Of a stretch of 64,000 bases of DNA, positions 47,995-57,253 are shown one piece after another. Position 1 is the first letter of the stretch; every line of letters starts with the position of its first letter. The stretch is from Paenibacillus kobensis NBRC 15729 (GTDB lineage: Bacteria > Bacillota > Bacilli > Paenibacillales > Paenibacillaceae). The stretch lies in assembly GCF_004000825.1 (NCBI RefSeq), contig NZ_BILZ01000002.1, positions 124,001 to 188,000 of the forward strand, given 5' to 3'. Both the position numbers and the translations under genes were made by a program. The notes under the pieces are model-generated. The model did no database searches. It was not told the DNA's origin and worked only from the letters and a program-made list of their open reading frames with translations.

Positions 47995-50091
47995 TTACTG
48001 CCCTTCGATCGTAATATCTTTATAGTAGTATTTCAAGATATAAGCATAGTCATACCCAAGCTGTGCCAGCCCGAGAGCGCCGTACTGGGACAATCCGACG
48101 CCGTGCCCATTGCCGTAACCGTTGAAATAATATTGCGGATCGCGGGTGGCGGCACGAAGATTGCCTTCACCATCCGCGATATAATAACCGGAGGACGACA
48201 GCGCAGTGCTCGTCCCGTTCGCTCCTTGTATGTACAGCGTGGCTGGACTGTTCGGACGCTCGCTCGTAGCTCCGCCTGCGCCAAGTACCGTGACGCGCGC
48301 CGTCTCGTCGATCGTAAACCGCGTGCTTGGCAATCCGCCCATAAGCGTCCGGTAAGTGACCGGCGTCTTCGTCGTTAACGGCGATCCATTTGCCGTCATC
48401 GAGATTACCCGTCCCGACGGACCAAATGCTGCCTCCAGCGTTCGAACAGGAGACGGCAACCCAGCCGATTTCTGCACGTCTTCAGCCGTATACGGCCCTC
48501 TTACCCAAGACATTGTGTTCGATTCGACCACTTTGCCGAGCACTACGACTTCCGTGCCAATCGCCAGCTTCGCGACCGGTGTAACTTTATCATCGACGAC
48601 CGGCGTTGACCGGACGTTCACGTTGTCCGTATTCGTGGCCAGCACGACTGCGCCTACGGGGTTCGTTTTGCCCGTTTCCTTGAGCAGATCTTCCCGAATG
48701 TAGCCGGTACCTCCGCCAGGAATCGCGACTTTGTACCATTGCTTTAATGTTTTCTCCACGCTCTGGTCTGGACTTGGCACCGACTTCAGATAAGGCACTG
48801 CGTTGCCCCATATTTCGGTCGCATCCGCTGTCTGTCCGCCTGCATTCGAAGAGAACAGCCCTTCGATCGGTTTACCGTTATAAAGCGCAACTTGGCCTTC
48901 CGTTGCCTTCACCGCATTCGTCGTCGAATCTTTCTCGCCCGTCTTGCCTTTGTATACTTGGCTCAGTTCCGTATCGTTCACATGCGCAATGCCGAAGCCT
49001 AAACCTTGATAGAGCGCATACGAACGGGCAGCAACTGCCTGCGATTTCAGCGCTTCGGCTGGCCAAGAGGACGGCATCTCAGATGGCACGACGGAGTATA
49101 GATATTGCTCGAACGGCAGCTCATTAATAATGGCCAGCTTGCCGTTGTAAGCACTTGCTTCGAAGCTGCCCCGGTATGTTTGTCCGGCACGTTCCTTAAG
49201 AATAATGCCGCTCGCATCCGTTGATATCCATACTTTCGTCGATCCCGATGGGAACGAATAAGAAACATTCGACGATTTGGCTGCTCCCGTTGCCGTAAAG
49301 TCATCTCGAATAAGCAGATAAGGCAATGCCGTGTCTGCCTCGCGAAGTGCTGGAGCGCCGCTTACTTTTGCCGCTTGGGCTTTAAGCGCCGAGAGCCCTG
49401 CCGCATCCGCCGCTGAACCGACCATGATGCTGTATTCCGTCTTGCCTCCGGTATTGCGAACCGCCGGATATGCATCGATGCCGGCTGCAGCGAACAGCTG
49501 AACGGCGCTTCTGGCTGCCGCCTCGTTCGCGTAGTTGCCGCCCTCCAAATGCAGCGGACCGCTAACCGATGCTTTTACTGCGCCTAGCAGCGACACAATC
49601 GTGCCGTCCTTGCTCCATTTGTCGAGCGCGGTCCTCGCTTCCACAGCTGTGCTGTAGCTGCCTTCCGCAACGATATAGACCGTCTTGCCGGTCTTGCTAA
49701 GCGAAGTAATGACAGCAGATCCTCCAAGCGCATCGAGCCGCTTCTGTACGGTAAGCGCCGTATTAAAATCTGCCGTCTCAATCATCTTCGCTTTATAGTC
49801 ATCAATAGCAATCCGCACAGGATCATTGCCGGTTGTCAGCCAGGGCTCTACAGCCGCTGGGGTTCGCATGCCGATCTTCAGTCCGCCCTCTGCCGAGAAC
49901 GTTGCCGCCGATGTATTCAACCGGTATTTTCCGGGAGCTTCAATAAACAAAGCAACACGGATCGATTCCAGCCTCGGAACCGATGCCCCTTCGGACGGCG
50001 GTGCCGTCCATGCCGATATGGAAATCGCGATAGCCGCCGACAATACAGCAGCGACTGCCCCCTTCTTCATCTTTGCCCGTCTGGTTGCCAC
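47995..50091 (-). CDS. SpoIID/LytB-domain protein with SPOR-like repeats
   Basis: The 698-residue exported protein has a signal peptide (about 8-35), a region with two SPOR-like segments (KLMIETADF...ALTVQKRLDALGG and FAAAGIDAYPAVRN), and a SpoIID domain (YSVVPSEMPSSWPAEALKSQAVAARSYAL in pieces: VVPSEMPSSWP, EALKSQAVAARSYAL; later GHGVGLSQYGALGLAQ). SpoIID is a lytic transglycosylase acting on peptidoglycan stem-peptide-free glycan during engulfment; this one is twice as long and also has an SH3-like insert (NVDNVNVRSTP-type; NVNVRSTPVVDD). The start GTG at 50091 has AAGGAGGG 13 bases away. It is probably a spore or vegetative wall enzyme of its own family, not SpoIID proper. Confidence 0.85.
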   Translation of the reverse strand: MATRRAKMKKGAVAAVLSAAIAISISAWTAPPSEGASVPRLESIRVALFIEAPGKYRLNTSAATFSAEGGLKIGMRTPAAVEPWLTTGNDPVRIAIDDYKAKMIETADFNTALTVQKRLDALGGSAVITSLSKTGKTVYIVAEGSYSTAVEARTALDKWSKDGTIVSLLGAVKASVSGPLHLEGGNYANEAAARSAVQLFAAAGIDAYPAVRNTGGKTEYSIMVGSAADAAGLSALKAQAAKVSGAPALREADTALPYLLIRDDFTATGAAKSSNVSYSFPSGSTKVWISTDASGIILKERAGQTYRGSFEASAYNGKLAIINELPFEQYLYSVVPSEMPSSWPAEALKSQAVAARSYALYQGLGFGIAHVNDTELSQVYKGKTGEKDSTTNAVKATEGQVALYNGKPIEGLFSSNAGGQTADATEIWGNAVPYLKSVPSPDQSVEKTLKQWYKVAIPGGGTGYIREDLLKETGKTNPVGAVVLATNTDNVNVRSTPVVDDKVTPVAKLAIGTEVVVLGKVVESNTMSWVRGPYTAEDVQKSAGLPSPVRTLEAAFGPSGRVISMTANGSPLTTKTPVTYRTLMGGLPSTRFTIDETARVTVLGAGGATSERPNSPATLYIQGANGTSTALSSSGYYIADGEGNLRAATRDPQYYFNGYGNGHGVGLSQYGALGLAQLGYDYAYILKYYYKDITIEGQ

Positions 50092-50145
50092 TTTCGAAGT
50101 ACACCCTCCTTTGGTCCGATACCTGCTATTAATCGCATTGTAACG

Positions 50146-51153
50146 CTATGAATCACCAGGAATTGGAATGCCAAGATGGCGGTACGCCTGATGAGTTGCA
50201 ATACGGCCGCGCGGGGTACGCTGCAGCAGACCGACCTGCATCAAATAGGGCTCGTAAACATCTTCGATAGTCTGGCTTTCTTCGCCGATGGTCGCTGCGA
50301 TCGTATCAAGTCCGACAGGACCGCCGCGAAAGCCCTCGATCATCGCCCGGAGCATCTTATGGTCGATCGCATCGAGCCCCATCGGATCGACGCGCAGCAG
50401 CTCCAGCGCAGAGCGGGCCAGCTCGTGCGTAATGATCCCGTCGCCGCGCACTTGTGCAAAGTCGCGCACCCGCTTCAGCAGACGGTTCGCAATACGAGGA
50501 GTCCCCCGCGAACGCAGCGCGATCTCTGTCGCCGCTTCGCCGACAATGCTGACGCCGAGTATATCGGATGCACGAGAAACAATGAATGCCAACTCATCCG
50601 TCTTGTAGTATTCCAGACGGCTGACAACCCCGAACCTGTCGCGGAGCGGAGCAGACAGCAGCCCCGCCCGCGTCGTCGCGCCAATAAGCGTAAACGGCGG
50701 CAGATCAAGCCGGACCGACCTCGCGCTCGGCCCTTTGCCGATCATAATGTCCAGCGCGAAATCTTCCATCGCAGGATACAGCACTTCCTCGACCGAACGG
50801 TTCAACCGATGTATCTCATCGATGAACAACACGTCGCCTTCCTGCAGATTCGTCAGCAGTGCAGCGAGATCGCCAGGCCGTTCGATGGCAGGCCCCGAGG
50901 TCGTCCGCAAGTGAACGCCCAGCTCATTGGCGATAATGTTCGAAAGCGTCGTCTTGCCAAGACCCGGCGGGCCATATAGCAGCACATGATCGAGCGCTTC
51001 CTTCCGCATCTTAGCCGCCTCTATAAAAACTTTTAAATTATCCTTTACGCTCGCCTGACCGATATACTCGGCCAAGTAACGGGGACGGAGGCTCAGCTCT
51101 ACCGCCTGATCGTCCATCATCAAGTTAGCGGATATTAATCGTTCATCCTCCAT
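50146..51153 (-). CDS. ruvB: Holliday junction branch migration helicase RuvB
   Basis: This is the AAA+ motor of RuvAB, 335 residues. Walker [10 protein letters not shown], Walker [11 protein letters not shown], sensor [18 protein letters not shown] and the C-terminal winged helix (RTPRGRIAT) are present. AAAGGGGGATG precedes the ATG. It is 24 bases after ruvA. Confidence 0.97.
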   Translation of the reverse strand: MEDERLISANLMMDDQAVELSLRPRYLAEYIGQASVKDNLKVFIEAAKMRKEALDHVLLYGPPGLGKTTLSNIIANELGVHLRTTSGPAIERPGDLAALLTNLQEGDVLFIDEIHRLNRSVEEVLYPAMEDFALDIMIGKGPSARSVRLDLPPFTLIGATTRAGLLSAPLRDRFGVVSRLEYYKTDELAFIVSRASDILGVSIVGEAATEIALRSRGTPRIANRLLKRVRDFAQVRGDGIITHELARSALELLRVDPMGLDAIDHKMLRAMIEGFRGGPVGLDTIAATIGEESQTIEDVYEPYLMQVGLLQRTPRGRIATHQAYRHLGIPIPGDS

Positions 51154-51177
51154 GCGTCATCCCCCTTTCCGCTATGC

Positions 51178-51813
51178 CTATCCTTTGAACAACTGCTGCA
51201 GCGCACGCTTCATCAGAGAATCGATCGACTCATCCGGCGTAATGGAATCCCTCAAGCCGGCGTACGCTTTGTCTAGCTCTGCAGCTGTATAGCCGAGAGC
51301 CCCAAGCGCTTCGCGCGCTTCCGGCCAAGCGCCGGCGGTTGCTTGCTCGCCTGTAGCGCCGCCAGAAGCAGTTGCATCTGACCACGCAGAAGCATCCGCA
51401 CCGAACGCCAGAGGAGCGTTGCCGAGCTTATCCTTCAAATCCAGAATCATTCGCTGTGCCGTTTTCTTGCCGATACCCGGCAGTTTGGTTAGAAAGTTTA
51501 CGTTCTCCTGCTGGATAGCTGCAACGATCGACTCAGGCTTGCCTCCGGCGAGCACGCCCAACGCCACACGGGGGCCAATGCCGGATACTTCAAGAAGCTT
51601 GCGGAACATCGTTTGCTCTTCTCTAGACGAGAAGCCGAACAACTGTATAGCGTCCTCGCGAACATGATGATGGATAAATACGGTAACCGGTTCGCTGGAC
51701 CGTGTGAAGTAGTACGGATTCGGCGTAAAAACACGGTATCCGACGTCCCGCACATCCATGACGATATATTCGGTCTCCCAATGGACGACCGGACCTTTCA
51801 AATAATCGATCAT
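51178..51813 (-). CDS. ruvA: Holliday junction protein RuvA
   Basis: RuvA binds the four-way junction and loads RuvB. The 211-residue protein starts MIDYLKGPV, has an OB fold, two HhH motifs (LLEVSGIGPRVALGVLA, FLTKLPGIGKKTAQRMI) and a flexible Ala/Gly-rich linker before the C-terminal RuvB-binding domain. Its ATG overlaps the ruvC stop by four bases. Confidence 0.96.
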   Translation of the reverse strand: MIDYLKGPVVHWETEYIVMDVRDVGYRVFTPNPYYFTRSSEPVTVFIHHHVREDAIQLFGFSSREEQTMFRKLLEVSGIGPRVALGVLAGGKPESIVAAIQQENVNFLTKLPGIGKKTAQRMILDLKDKLGNAPLAFGADASAWSDATASGGATGEQATAGAWPEAREALGALGYTAAELDKAYAGLRDSITPDESIDSLMKRALQQLFKG

Positions 51814-52313
51814 AATTTCGGCACCCCGTTCAATTTGTTGTTCAACACGACGGAATGCGCATGGCAGATCGCGACGGCGAGCGCATCCGCGACATCGTCC
51901 GGCTTCGGAATGGCGCTAAGCTTCAGGAACATACGCACCATCTCCTGCACCTGCCGCTTCTCCGCCTTGCCGTAGCCGACGACCGCCTGCTTCACCTGCA
52001 GCGGAGTATATTCCGCAACCGGCAGCCCCCGCTGCGCGGCAGCTAATATAATGACGCCCCGCGCCTGACCAACAGCAAAAGCCGTCGTCACGTTGCGGTT
52101 GAAAAAAAGCTTCTCGACCGCGACGGAGTCCGGCTTATATTTGTCCATGAGCGCTCCGGCAGATTCGTAAATCTGCACCAGACGCGTTTCCTGCGGCGTA
52201 CCCGCCTTGGTCTCGATCGAACCGTATTGCACGGGCGTGAGCTTGTGTCCATCCTTGTCTATAAATCCGAATCCCGCGATCGCGATCCCGGGGTCTATGC
52301 CAAGCACGCGCAA
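51810..52313 (-). CDS. ruvC: Holliday junction resolvase RuvC
   Basis: RuvC cuts Holliday junctions. The 167-residue protein has all four catalytic acids at the expected places: Asp7 (GIDPG), Glu67 (AVEKLFF), Asp140 and Asp143 (PDDVADALA). The TTG at 52313 fits the family start (LRVLGIDPG) and has AAGGAGAGG seven bases upstream; the GTG at 52334 lacks a site. Bacillus species lack RuvC and use RecU, so its presence here is a trait of this lineage or an addition. Confidence 0.94.
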   Translation of the reverse strand: MRVLGIDPGIAIAGFGFIDKDGHKLTPVQYGSIETKAGTPQETRLVQIYESAGALMDKYKPDSVAVEKLFFNRNVTTAFAVGQARGVIILAAAQRGLPVAEYTPLQVKQAVVGYGKAEKRQVQEMVRMFLKLSAIPKPDDVADALAVAICHAHSVVLNNKLNGVPKL

Positions 52314-52359
52314 TGACGTCCTCTCCTTACGCACCTACTAATAACGAAAGCTACCTTCC

Positions 52360-52388
52360 ATTATAGCAAAATTTCATGTACATGAGAA
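52360..52388 (-). promoter_or_regulatory. Promoter of the ruvC-ruvA-ruvB operon
   Basis: TTCTCA (52383-52388), 17 bases, TATAAT (52360-52365) on the - strand. The -35 box is weak; TTTTGC before the -10 may help. Confidence 0.65.
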
Positions 52389-52424
52389 CACGCGTTTCTC
52401 TTTCCCCATGGATAAATGCAAACA

Positions 52425-52459
52425 TAACAAAACGGCAGTCCCCCGCGGGAACTGCCGAT
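52425..52459 (-). terminator. Rho-independent terminator of bofC
   Basis: CGGCAGT and ACTGCCG form a stem with an inner GC-rich loop, followed by TTTTGTTATG on the - strand. Confidence 0.7.
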
Positions 52460-52500
52460 TGTCTTCACTGCTGACCCAATCAAGTATCTATCCTCTCGCC

Positions 52501-53154
52501 CTACTTCCGCGAAGGAATCATGACGTCCCGCGAGGCGTCGATTGCGAAATCGCTGAACGAGGACAGTACGCTGTAGTACGTTTCTTTGTCCTCTATCCGG
52601 ATGCCGTCCGTCAAACGTTTCAGCTCATCCTTGGGAAGCCTGCTTTCCATCACCCGAACATCGAGCTGGTAGAACGTGCGGACCACTTTCTCTTTACGCG
52701 GAGGACCGTCATACAGCGTTAACCGGCCAGCGCGGTCCAAGCCGAAGACGGCGCTCTGCTTGCACGCCTCGGACAGATCGCCTACTTTCTCCTCCAAGAC
52801 AAGCACTGGCGTGCCTGCTGGCAGTTGATTCAGCCGTACAAACGACACGGATGGTCTTTGCGCAGCCCGCTTGGCGCGTTCGACGGACAATAGACCGAGC
52901 GAGCGATATTCTTCTCCGCATAGATAGGTTCGGTGAATGTGCACTTTCATCGGGCGCTGTACCTTGTCAATCGCATTCACGATCTCTTCTGTCTGGTTAG
53001 GCGCCGCAATCGGCGCGGCATGTACGTACGACAGCCCCCCTCCCGACAACAAACCATATCCCATAACAGCCATTAGACTTGCCAGCGTCCATACCGGGCG
53101 ACCATTGCGGCGAAGCTTGCGTTTAAGCTGTTTCCATAGGCTGAATGCCCTCAT
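52501..53154 (-). CDS. bofC: Sporulation protein BofC
   Basis: BofC is a forespore-secreted inhibitor in the sigma-K checkpoint; in B. subtilis it restrains SpoIVB. The 217-residue protein has an N-terminal signal helix (about 22-45), the BofC N-domain with VHIHRTYLCGEEYRSLG, and a C-domain with VRTFYQLDV. AAGGGG precedes the ATG. It is monocistronic and follows the safA block, as in B. subtilis near ruvAB. Confidence 0.88.
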   Translation of the reverse strand: MRAFSLWKQLKRKLRRNGRPVWTLASLMAVMGYGLLSGGGLSYVHAAPIAAPNQTEEIVNAIDKVQRPMKVHIHRTYLCGEEYRSLGLLSVERAKRAAQRPSVSFVRLNQLPAGTPVLVLEEKVGDLSEACKQSAVFGLDRAGRLTLYDGPPRKEKVVRTFYQLDVRVMESRLPKDELKRLTDGIRIEDKETYYSVLSSFSDFAIDASRDVMIPSRK

Positions 53155-53225
53155 GGCGAATAACCCCTTACATCCCTATTTTCCGTTATTGTGGCATAAT
53201 GCAAGGGAAATATTCACCGTTCATG

Positions 53226-53263
53226 CAAAATAACAGCAGCACAGCCATAAGGCCGTGCTGCTG
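53226..53263 (-). terminator. Rho-independent terminator of safA
   Basis: CAGCAGCACGGCC and GGCTGTGCTGCTG pair around a short loop, followed by TTATTTTGC on the - strand. Confidence 0.8.
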
Positions 53264-53273
53264 CGCACTCTAA

Positions 53274-55130
53274 TTATCTGTCGTTAATCCAAGGCTTGCT
53301 GCGGCGGCGCCCCGCCGGACGAGGCACAACACTGCGTACGGTCACCTTCTTAACCGGCTTTCGCGGAGCGTTGCGTTTGACCTTCTTCGCTGGGCTGTCA
53401 ACCGCTGCCGTTGCCGTCACCTGCTGCTCTTCTTCTTCATTCCGGTTGCCGCAACCGCACGATTTGTCGGTAGCAGCTTGTTGTACCGGCCACGTCGGAT
53501 AAGCTCCGTACGGCCATGGATCAACAGCTGTAGGGGAACCGTAACCGGCATGCTCCGGACCAATTCCTGCAGGCGATACGGCAGGGATGCCGTATCCGAA
53601 CGGCTCAAGACTGGATGGCGATACGACCGGCGAGCCATAACCGTAATGCTCAGGGCCGATATTCACTGGCGACACGACAGGAGCGCCGTAACCGAAGTGG
53701 TCAGGACCTACATTCGCTGGCGAAACAAGCGGCGAGCCGTAACTGGTGTGTTCAGGTCCTACATTTACCGGCGATACGACTGGCGTGCCGTATCCATAAT
53801 GTTCCAGACCTACGCTTGCCGGCGATACAACGGACGGCGAGCCATACCCGTAATGATCGGGACCGACGTTCGCTGGCGACACGACGGACGGCGAGCCATA
53901 CCCGTAATGATCGGGACCGACGTTCGCTGGCGATACAACGGACGGCGAGCCATACCCGTAATGATCGGGACCGACGTTCGCTGGCGACACGAAGGATGGC
54001 GAGCCATACCCGTAATGCTCAGGACCGACGTTCGCTGGCGATACGACGGATGGCGAACCATACCCGTAATGCTCAGGACCAACGTTCGCTGGCGATACAA
54101 CGGATGGAGAGCCATACCCGTAATGCTCAGGACCAACGTTCACTGGCGATACGACGGATGGAGAGCCATACCCGTAATGCTCAGGACCAACGTTCGCTGG
54201 CGATACGACGGACGGTGCGCCATAGCCGTAATGCTCAGGACCGACGTTCGCTGGCGATACGACGGACGGTGCGCCGTAGCTCGTATGATGGCCAACATCA
54301 GCAATCGGGCTTACGACGCCATGATGATGGTCGCCATAGCCGTAACCATAACCGCCGTCTCCATAACCATAGCCGGTTGCTACTGGCGACACGTGCTCCG
54401 GCATATGCGGTATGCCGTATACGGCTCCTGCCTCAACGGCCGGAATGCCGCATTGCTGGAACAAATGAACGTTCTGCTGGTGGTATTCGACGTGTACCGG
54501 GTAAGGTTTCGGCTGCTCGACGACGATCGGTTGAGGCGCAGGAGCCGGCGCTGGAAGAGGCATTGGCAGCGTCACTGGCGGCTGCTCCGCCGCTTCCGCT
54601 TTCGGACCGGTCGGCGTTTTCTCGATAGGCGCCGTAGGGATTTTGCCCGTCGGTTTCTTGCCCGGAATAATTCCGGTCGGAATTTTGCCCGCAATTCCCT
54701 GCACGGTGTTCATAATCGCAGAAGGCTTGAACGGATTATGACCAGAGGACGTATGATGCGATTCGGCATGTACATGATGACTATTCGTCTTCGGAATGTT
54801 CACGACGTCGCCTGTCAACAGAACGTTCGGATTTTTAAGCTGTGGATTTGCTTTGATTAGGTCGTTCAACGGTACTCCCCATGCTTTGGACAACTTCCAT
54901 AATGTATCGCCCTGCTTCACGACATGCTGATGCATAATGGATCCGCCGCCTGCATGTTTGCCGCCTCCGGATCCATGATGAGAAGAAGGCACTTTAACCT
55001 TCAACCCTACATCGATCACGTCGGGATTCGTAATGCCCGGATTTAGCTTTAAAATTTCTTCGACGGTAACGCCGTATTTTTGAGCGATCGCATACAGCGT
55101 ATCCCCACTTTTGACGATATGGATTTTCAC
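53274..55130 (-). CDS. safA: Spore coat assembly protein SafA-like, LysM and tandem-repeat
   Basis: The 618-residue protein has two LysM domains (about 2-47 and 67-113) that bind peptidoglycan (spore cortex), a Pro/Gln/Val-rich linker, and about 14 tandem repeats of YGSPSVVSPANVGPEHYG type. The first nine are 18 residues and the last ones 15-17 residues with more variation. The C-terminus is basic (KKVKRNAPRKPVKKV...RRRSKPW) after a CGCG pair. The GTG at 55130 has GGAGG ten bases upstream; the Cys-rich extension to 55262 is rejected. SafA in B. subtilis organises the inner coat; position after bofC agrees. A sigma-E-like box lies at 55205-55230. Confidence 0.85.
   Translation of the reverse strand: MKIHIVKSGDTLYAIAQKYGVTVEEILKLNPGITNPDVIDVGLKVKVPSSHHGSGGGKHAGGGSIMHQHVVKQGDTLWKLSKAWGVPLNDLIKANPQLKNPNVLLTGDVVNIPKTNSHHVHAESHHTSSGHNPFKPSAIMNTVQGIAGKIPTGIIPGKKPTGKIPTAPIEKTPTGPKAEAAEQPPVTLPMPLPAPAPAPQPIVVEQPKPYPVHVEYHQQNVHLFQQCGIPAVEAGAVYGIPHMPEHVSPVATGYGYGDGGYGYGYGDHHHGVVSPIADVGHHTSYGAPSVVSPANVGPEHYGYGAPSVVSPANVGPEHYGYGSPSVVSPVNVGPEHYGYGSPSVVSPANVGPEHYGYGSPSVVSPANVGPEHYGYGSPSFVSPANVGPDHYGYGSPSVVSPANVGPDHYGYGSPSVVSPANVGPDHYGYGSPSVVSPASVGLEHYGYGTPVVSPVNVGPEHTSYGSPLVSPANVGPDHFGYGAPVVSPVNIGPEHYGYGSPVVSPSSLEPFGYGIPAVSPAGIGPEHAGYGSPTAVDPWPYGAYPTWPVQQAATDKSCGCGNRNEEEEQQVTATAAVDSPAKKVKRNAPRKPVKKVTVRSVVPRPAGRRRSKPWINDR
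53600..54280 (-). repeat. Tandem 54-bp coding repeat in safA
   Basis: About nine near-identical 54-bp units code for the 18-residue repeats, then five more diverged units of 45-51 bp. High DNA identity (changes of one to three bases) suggests recent expansion and contraction. The repeats also keep open frames on the other strand, which have no ribosome-binding sites. Confidence 0.85.
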
Positions 55131-55204
55131 TCCCCGCAAACCTCCTGTCACGGTCTTATCGCGAGCGATGCAACACATAAGGGCATCCGCCCGCCAATCA
55201 TTAC

Positions 55205-55230
55205 ATCCTATGCAGAACGTAGGCATATGT
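55205..55230 (-). promoter_or_regulatory. Possible sigma-E-like promoter of safA
   Basis: ACATAT, about 12 bases, CATAGGAT on the - strand resembles the sigma-E pattern (ATA and CATANNNT). safA is known to be sigma-E dependent in B. subtilis. The spacing is short. Confidence 0.35.
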
Positions 55231-55261
55231 CCCCGACCGGACGAAAAAAATTTGCATAACA

Positions 55262-55296
55262 AATAAGCTCCCCCGGAAAATTCCGAGAGAGCTTAC
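55262..55296 (-). terminator. Rho-independent terminator of the hom-thrB-pheA operon
   Basis: AAGCTCTCTCGGAA and TTCCGGGGGAGCTT pair, with TTATTTGTT after the stem on the - strand. Confidence 0.75.
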
Positions 55297-55305
55297 TTCT
55301 GATGC

Positions 55306-56184
55306 TTACGCTTCAGGTTCGTATTTGAAAGTGGGATACGATCCCATCATCCGCACTTGGAAGCCGATCGCTTCGATTTCGGCAATCGCCGATTGCAGCA
55401 GAATCGAATCCATCGACATATCGATATCGATCATAAAATAGTACGTTCCTAGCCGCTTCTTCGTTGGGCGCGACTCAATGCGCGACATGTTGATGCGGCG
55501 CCATGCGAGTGCCGACAGCACTTGATGCAGTCCGCCCGGATAATCTTCCTGATTCGACACAATGATCGTCGTTTTATGTTTATCGGACACTTTGCCTTGA
55601 AGCGGCTTGGGTCCGACGAGCAGGAAGCGCGTATAGTTGTTATCGTGATCGGTCACGGATTCCTGAAGCACGTCCAGACCATGATCCGCCGCTGCCGTCT
55701 TCTGCCCGATCGCCACCCAGCCTTTGCCCGGATTGTCCCGCACGATACGGATCGCATCAGCTGTCGTACTGACATGCTCCAGCTCTGCATCCGGCATATG
55801 CTGACGAATAAACTGCAGGCATTGCGCCATCGCAACAGGATGGCTCATGACTTTGACAATCGGACTATAATCAAGCTGTCCCGTCTCCGGCGAGCGTTCC
55901 AGCTCCGATAGCCGGCCGACAAGATTTTGTACCGAAGGGTATACCCACTCCGCCTGGATCGGCAGATCGACCTGGTTGACCAGAATTTCGGTATGAAGGC
56001 TGACAGAGCCATCGATCGTATTCTCGATCGGGATGACGCTGTAATCCGTTCTGCCCTCAGCCGTGCTAGCGAAGACGTCCGCAATAATGCGGTGGTAGAC
56101 TAGCTCCACGCCTTCAATATTGTTCAGCAAGTAACGGGCTGCGTCATCCGACGTAGAGCCCTTCGTCAATACCGCTACTTTCAT
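55306..56184 (-). CDS. pheA: Prephenate dehydratase
   Basis: PheA makes phenylpyruvate from prephenate for phenylalanine. The 292-residue protein has the dehydratase domain (MKVAVLTKGSTSDDAARYLL in pieces: VAVLTKGSTS; IPIENTIDGSV; the catalytic DHDNNYTRF) and a C-terminal ACT domain with the phenylalanine-sensing ESRP motif. The ATG at 56184 overlaps the thrB stop by four bases; the frame to 56283 is rejected. Last in the operon. Confidence 0.95.
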   Translation of the reverse strand: MKVAVLTKGSTSDDAARYLLNNIEGVELVYHRIIADVFASTAEGRTDYSVIPIENTIDGSVSLHTEILVNQVDLPIQAEWVYPSVQNLVGRLSELERSPETGQLDYSPIVKVMSHPVAMAQCLQFIRQHMPDAELEHVSTTADAIRIVRDNPGKGWVAIGQKTAAADHGLDVLQESVTDHDNNYTRFLLVGPKPLQGKVSDKHKTTIIVSNQEDYPGGLHQVLSALAWRRINMSRIESRPTKKRLGTYYFMIDIDMSMDSILLQSAIAEIEAIGFQVRMMGSYPTFKYEPEA

Positions 56185-57155
56185 TGCACTGTCGCCTCTT
56201 TTCCGATCCGGCTGAGCAGCGTCGTTGTGTCGCCTTCTGCGATCAACTCCCACTTCGCGCCTTGAGGATAAGGTTTCAGCCATAGCGTCTCCGCTTCGAT
56301 TCCTTCACGACCGAGGGTATCGAGCAAGAATTGTTCCAGCTCTTGCTTGCGGCTGCTGCCGCTGTCAACGAAGCTGATGAGTGTCGGACCCGCGCCGCTA
56401 AGCGCCGCACCTAATGCGCCATGCTCGGCAGCTTGATCCAGAATCTTCGTCATGCCTGGGATAAGAGCCGCACGGTACGGTTGGTGAAGCCGATCGCGCA
56501 TCGCTTTGCTGATGAGATCGAGCTTTCCTGCCCCTAGGGCAGCTACGAGCAAGGAGCTGCGTCCGATATTGAATACAGCGTCTGTCAAATCGACGGTCTT
56601 CGGCAGTGCATGACGAGCCTTCTCTGTCGACAGCTGGAACGATGGCACCGCAACGAGCGTCTCAAGCGACGGATGCGGCTCGATTCGAACGTAATCGGCA
56701 CATTCTCCATCCCAAGATGATACGACAATGCCGCCGAACAGCGAAGCACCGACGTTGTCTGGGTGGCCTTCAAGCTTCGTCGCAAGCTGGAACAACCGGT
56801 CATCGGACAACGGCGACCCAATCAGCGTATTGGCTGCGACGAGCGCGCCAACGATTGCGGATGCGCTGCTGCCAAGTCCGCGCGTAAGCGGAATGTCACT
56901 GTACATCGAAATCGCGAGCTCAGGCACTGACACGCCTGCTTCCTCGAATACCATCTGAGCTACTTTATAGATCAAATTCGACTTGTCTGCCGGCACGCCG
57001 CTCATTTGATCACCGTACATCGTAATGCTCGTCTCGCTTGCCTCTTGCATTTCGATCCATGCGAACAGCGACAGCGCCATCCCGAGCACATCGAAGCCCG
57101 GTCCCAAATTCGCCGTGCTGGCCGGCACTTTAACGACTACACGTGGTCCGTACAT
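56181..57155 (-). CDS. thrB: Homoserine kinase
   Basis: ThrB phosphorylates homoserine for threonine synthesis. It is a GHMP kinase of 324 residues: PASTANLGPGFDVLGMA at the start, the ATP loop PLTRGLGSSASAIVGA, and GAALSGAGPTLISF near the end. AGAGGG precedes the ATG. thrC does not follow, so it lies elsewhere. Confidence 0.95.
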   Translation of the reverse strand: MYGPRVVVKVPASTANLGPGFDVLGMALSLFAWIEMQEASETSITMYGDQMSGVPADKSNLIYKVAQMVFEEAGVSVPELAISMYSDIPLTRGLGSSASAIVGALVAANTLIGSPLSDDRLFQLATKLEGHPDNVGASLFGGIVVSSWDGECADYVRIEPHPSLETLVAVPSFQLSTEKARHALPKTVDLTDAVFNIGRSSLLVAALGAGKLDLISKAMRDRLHQPYRAALIPGMTKILDQAAEHGALGAALSGAGPTLISFVDSGSSRKQELEQFLLDTLGREGIEAETLWLKPYPQGAKWELIAEGDTTTLLSRIGKEATVQ

Positions 57156-57253
57156 GTTTTCCCTCTTTTCAGCCTATTGGAAACGACGAACCGGACGCCG
57201 CATCATCGCGCCGTCCGGTCCCGATAATTCCGGTAGTATAAATTCGTATTGCT

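Noticed and set aside
53478-54860. Long + strand open frames opposite safA
   Set aside because: They arise from the 54-bp tandem repeats; composition is Arg/His-rich and typical of antisense shadows, with no ribosome-binding site.
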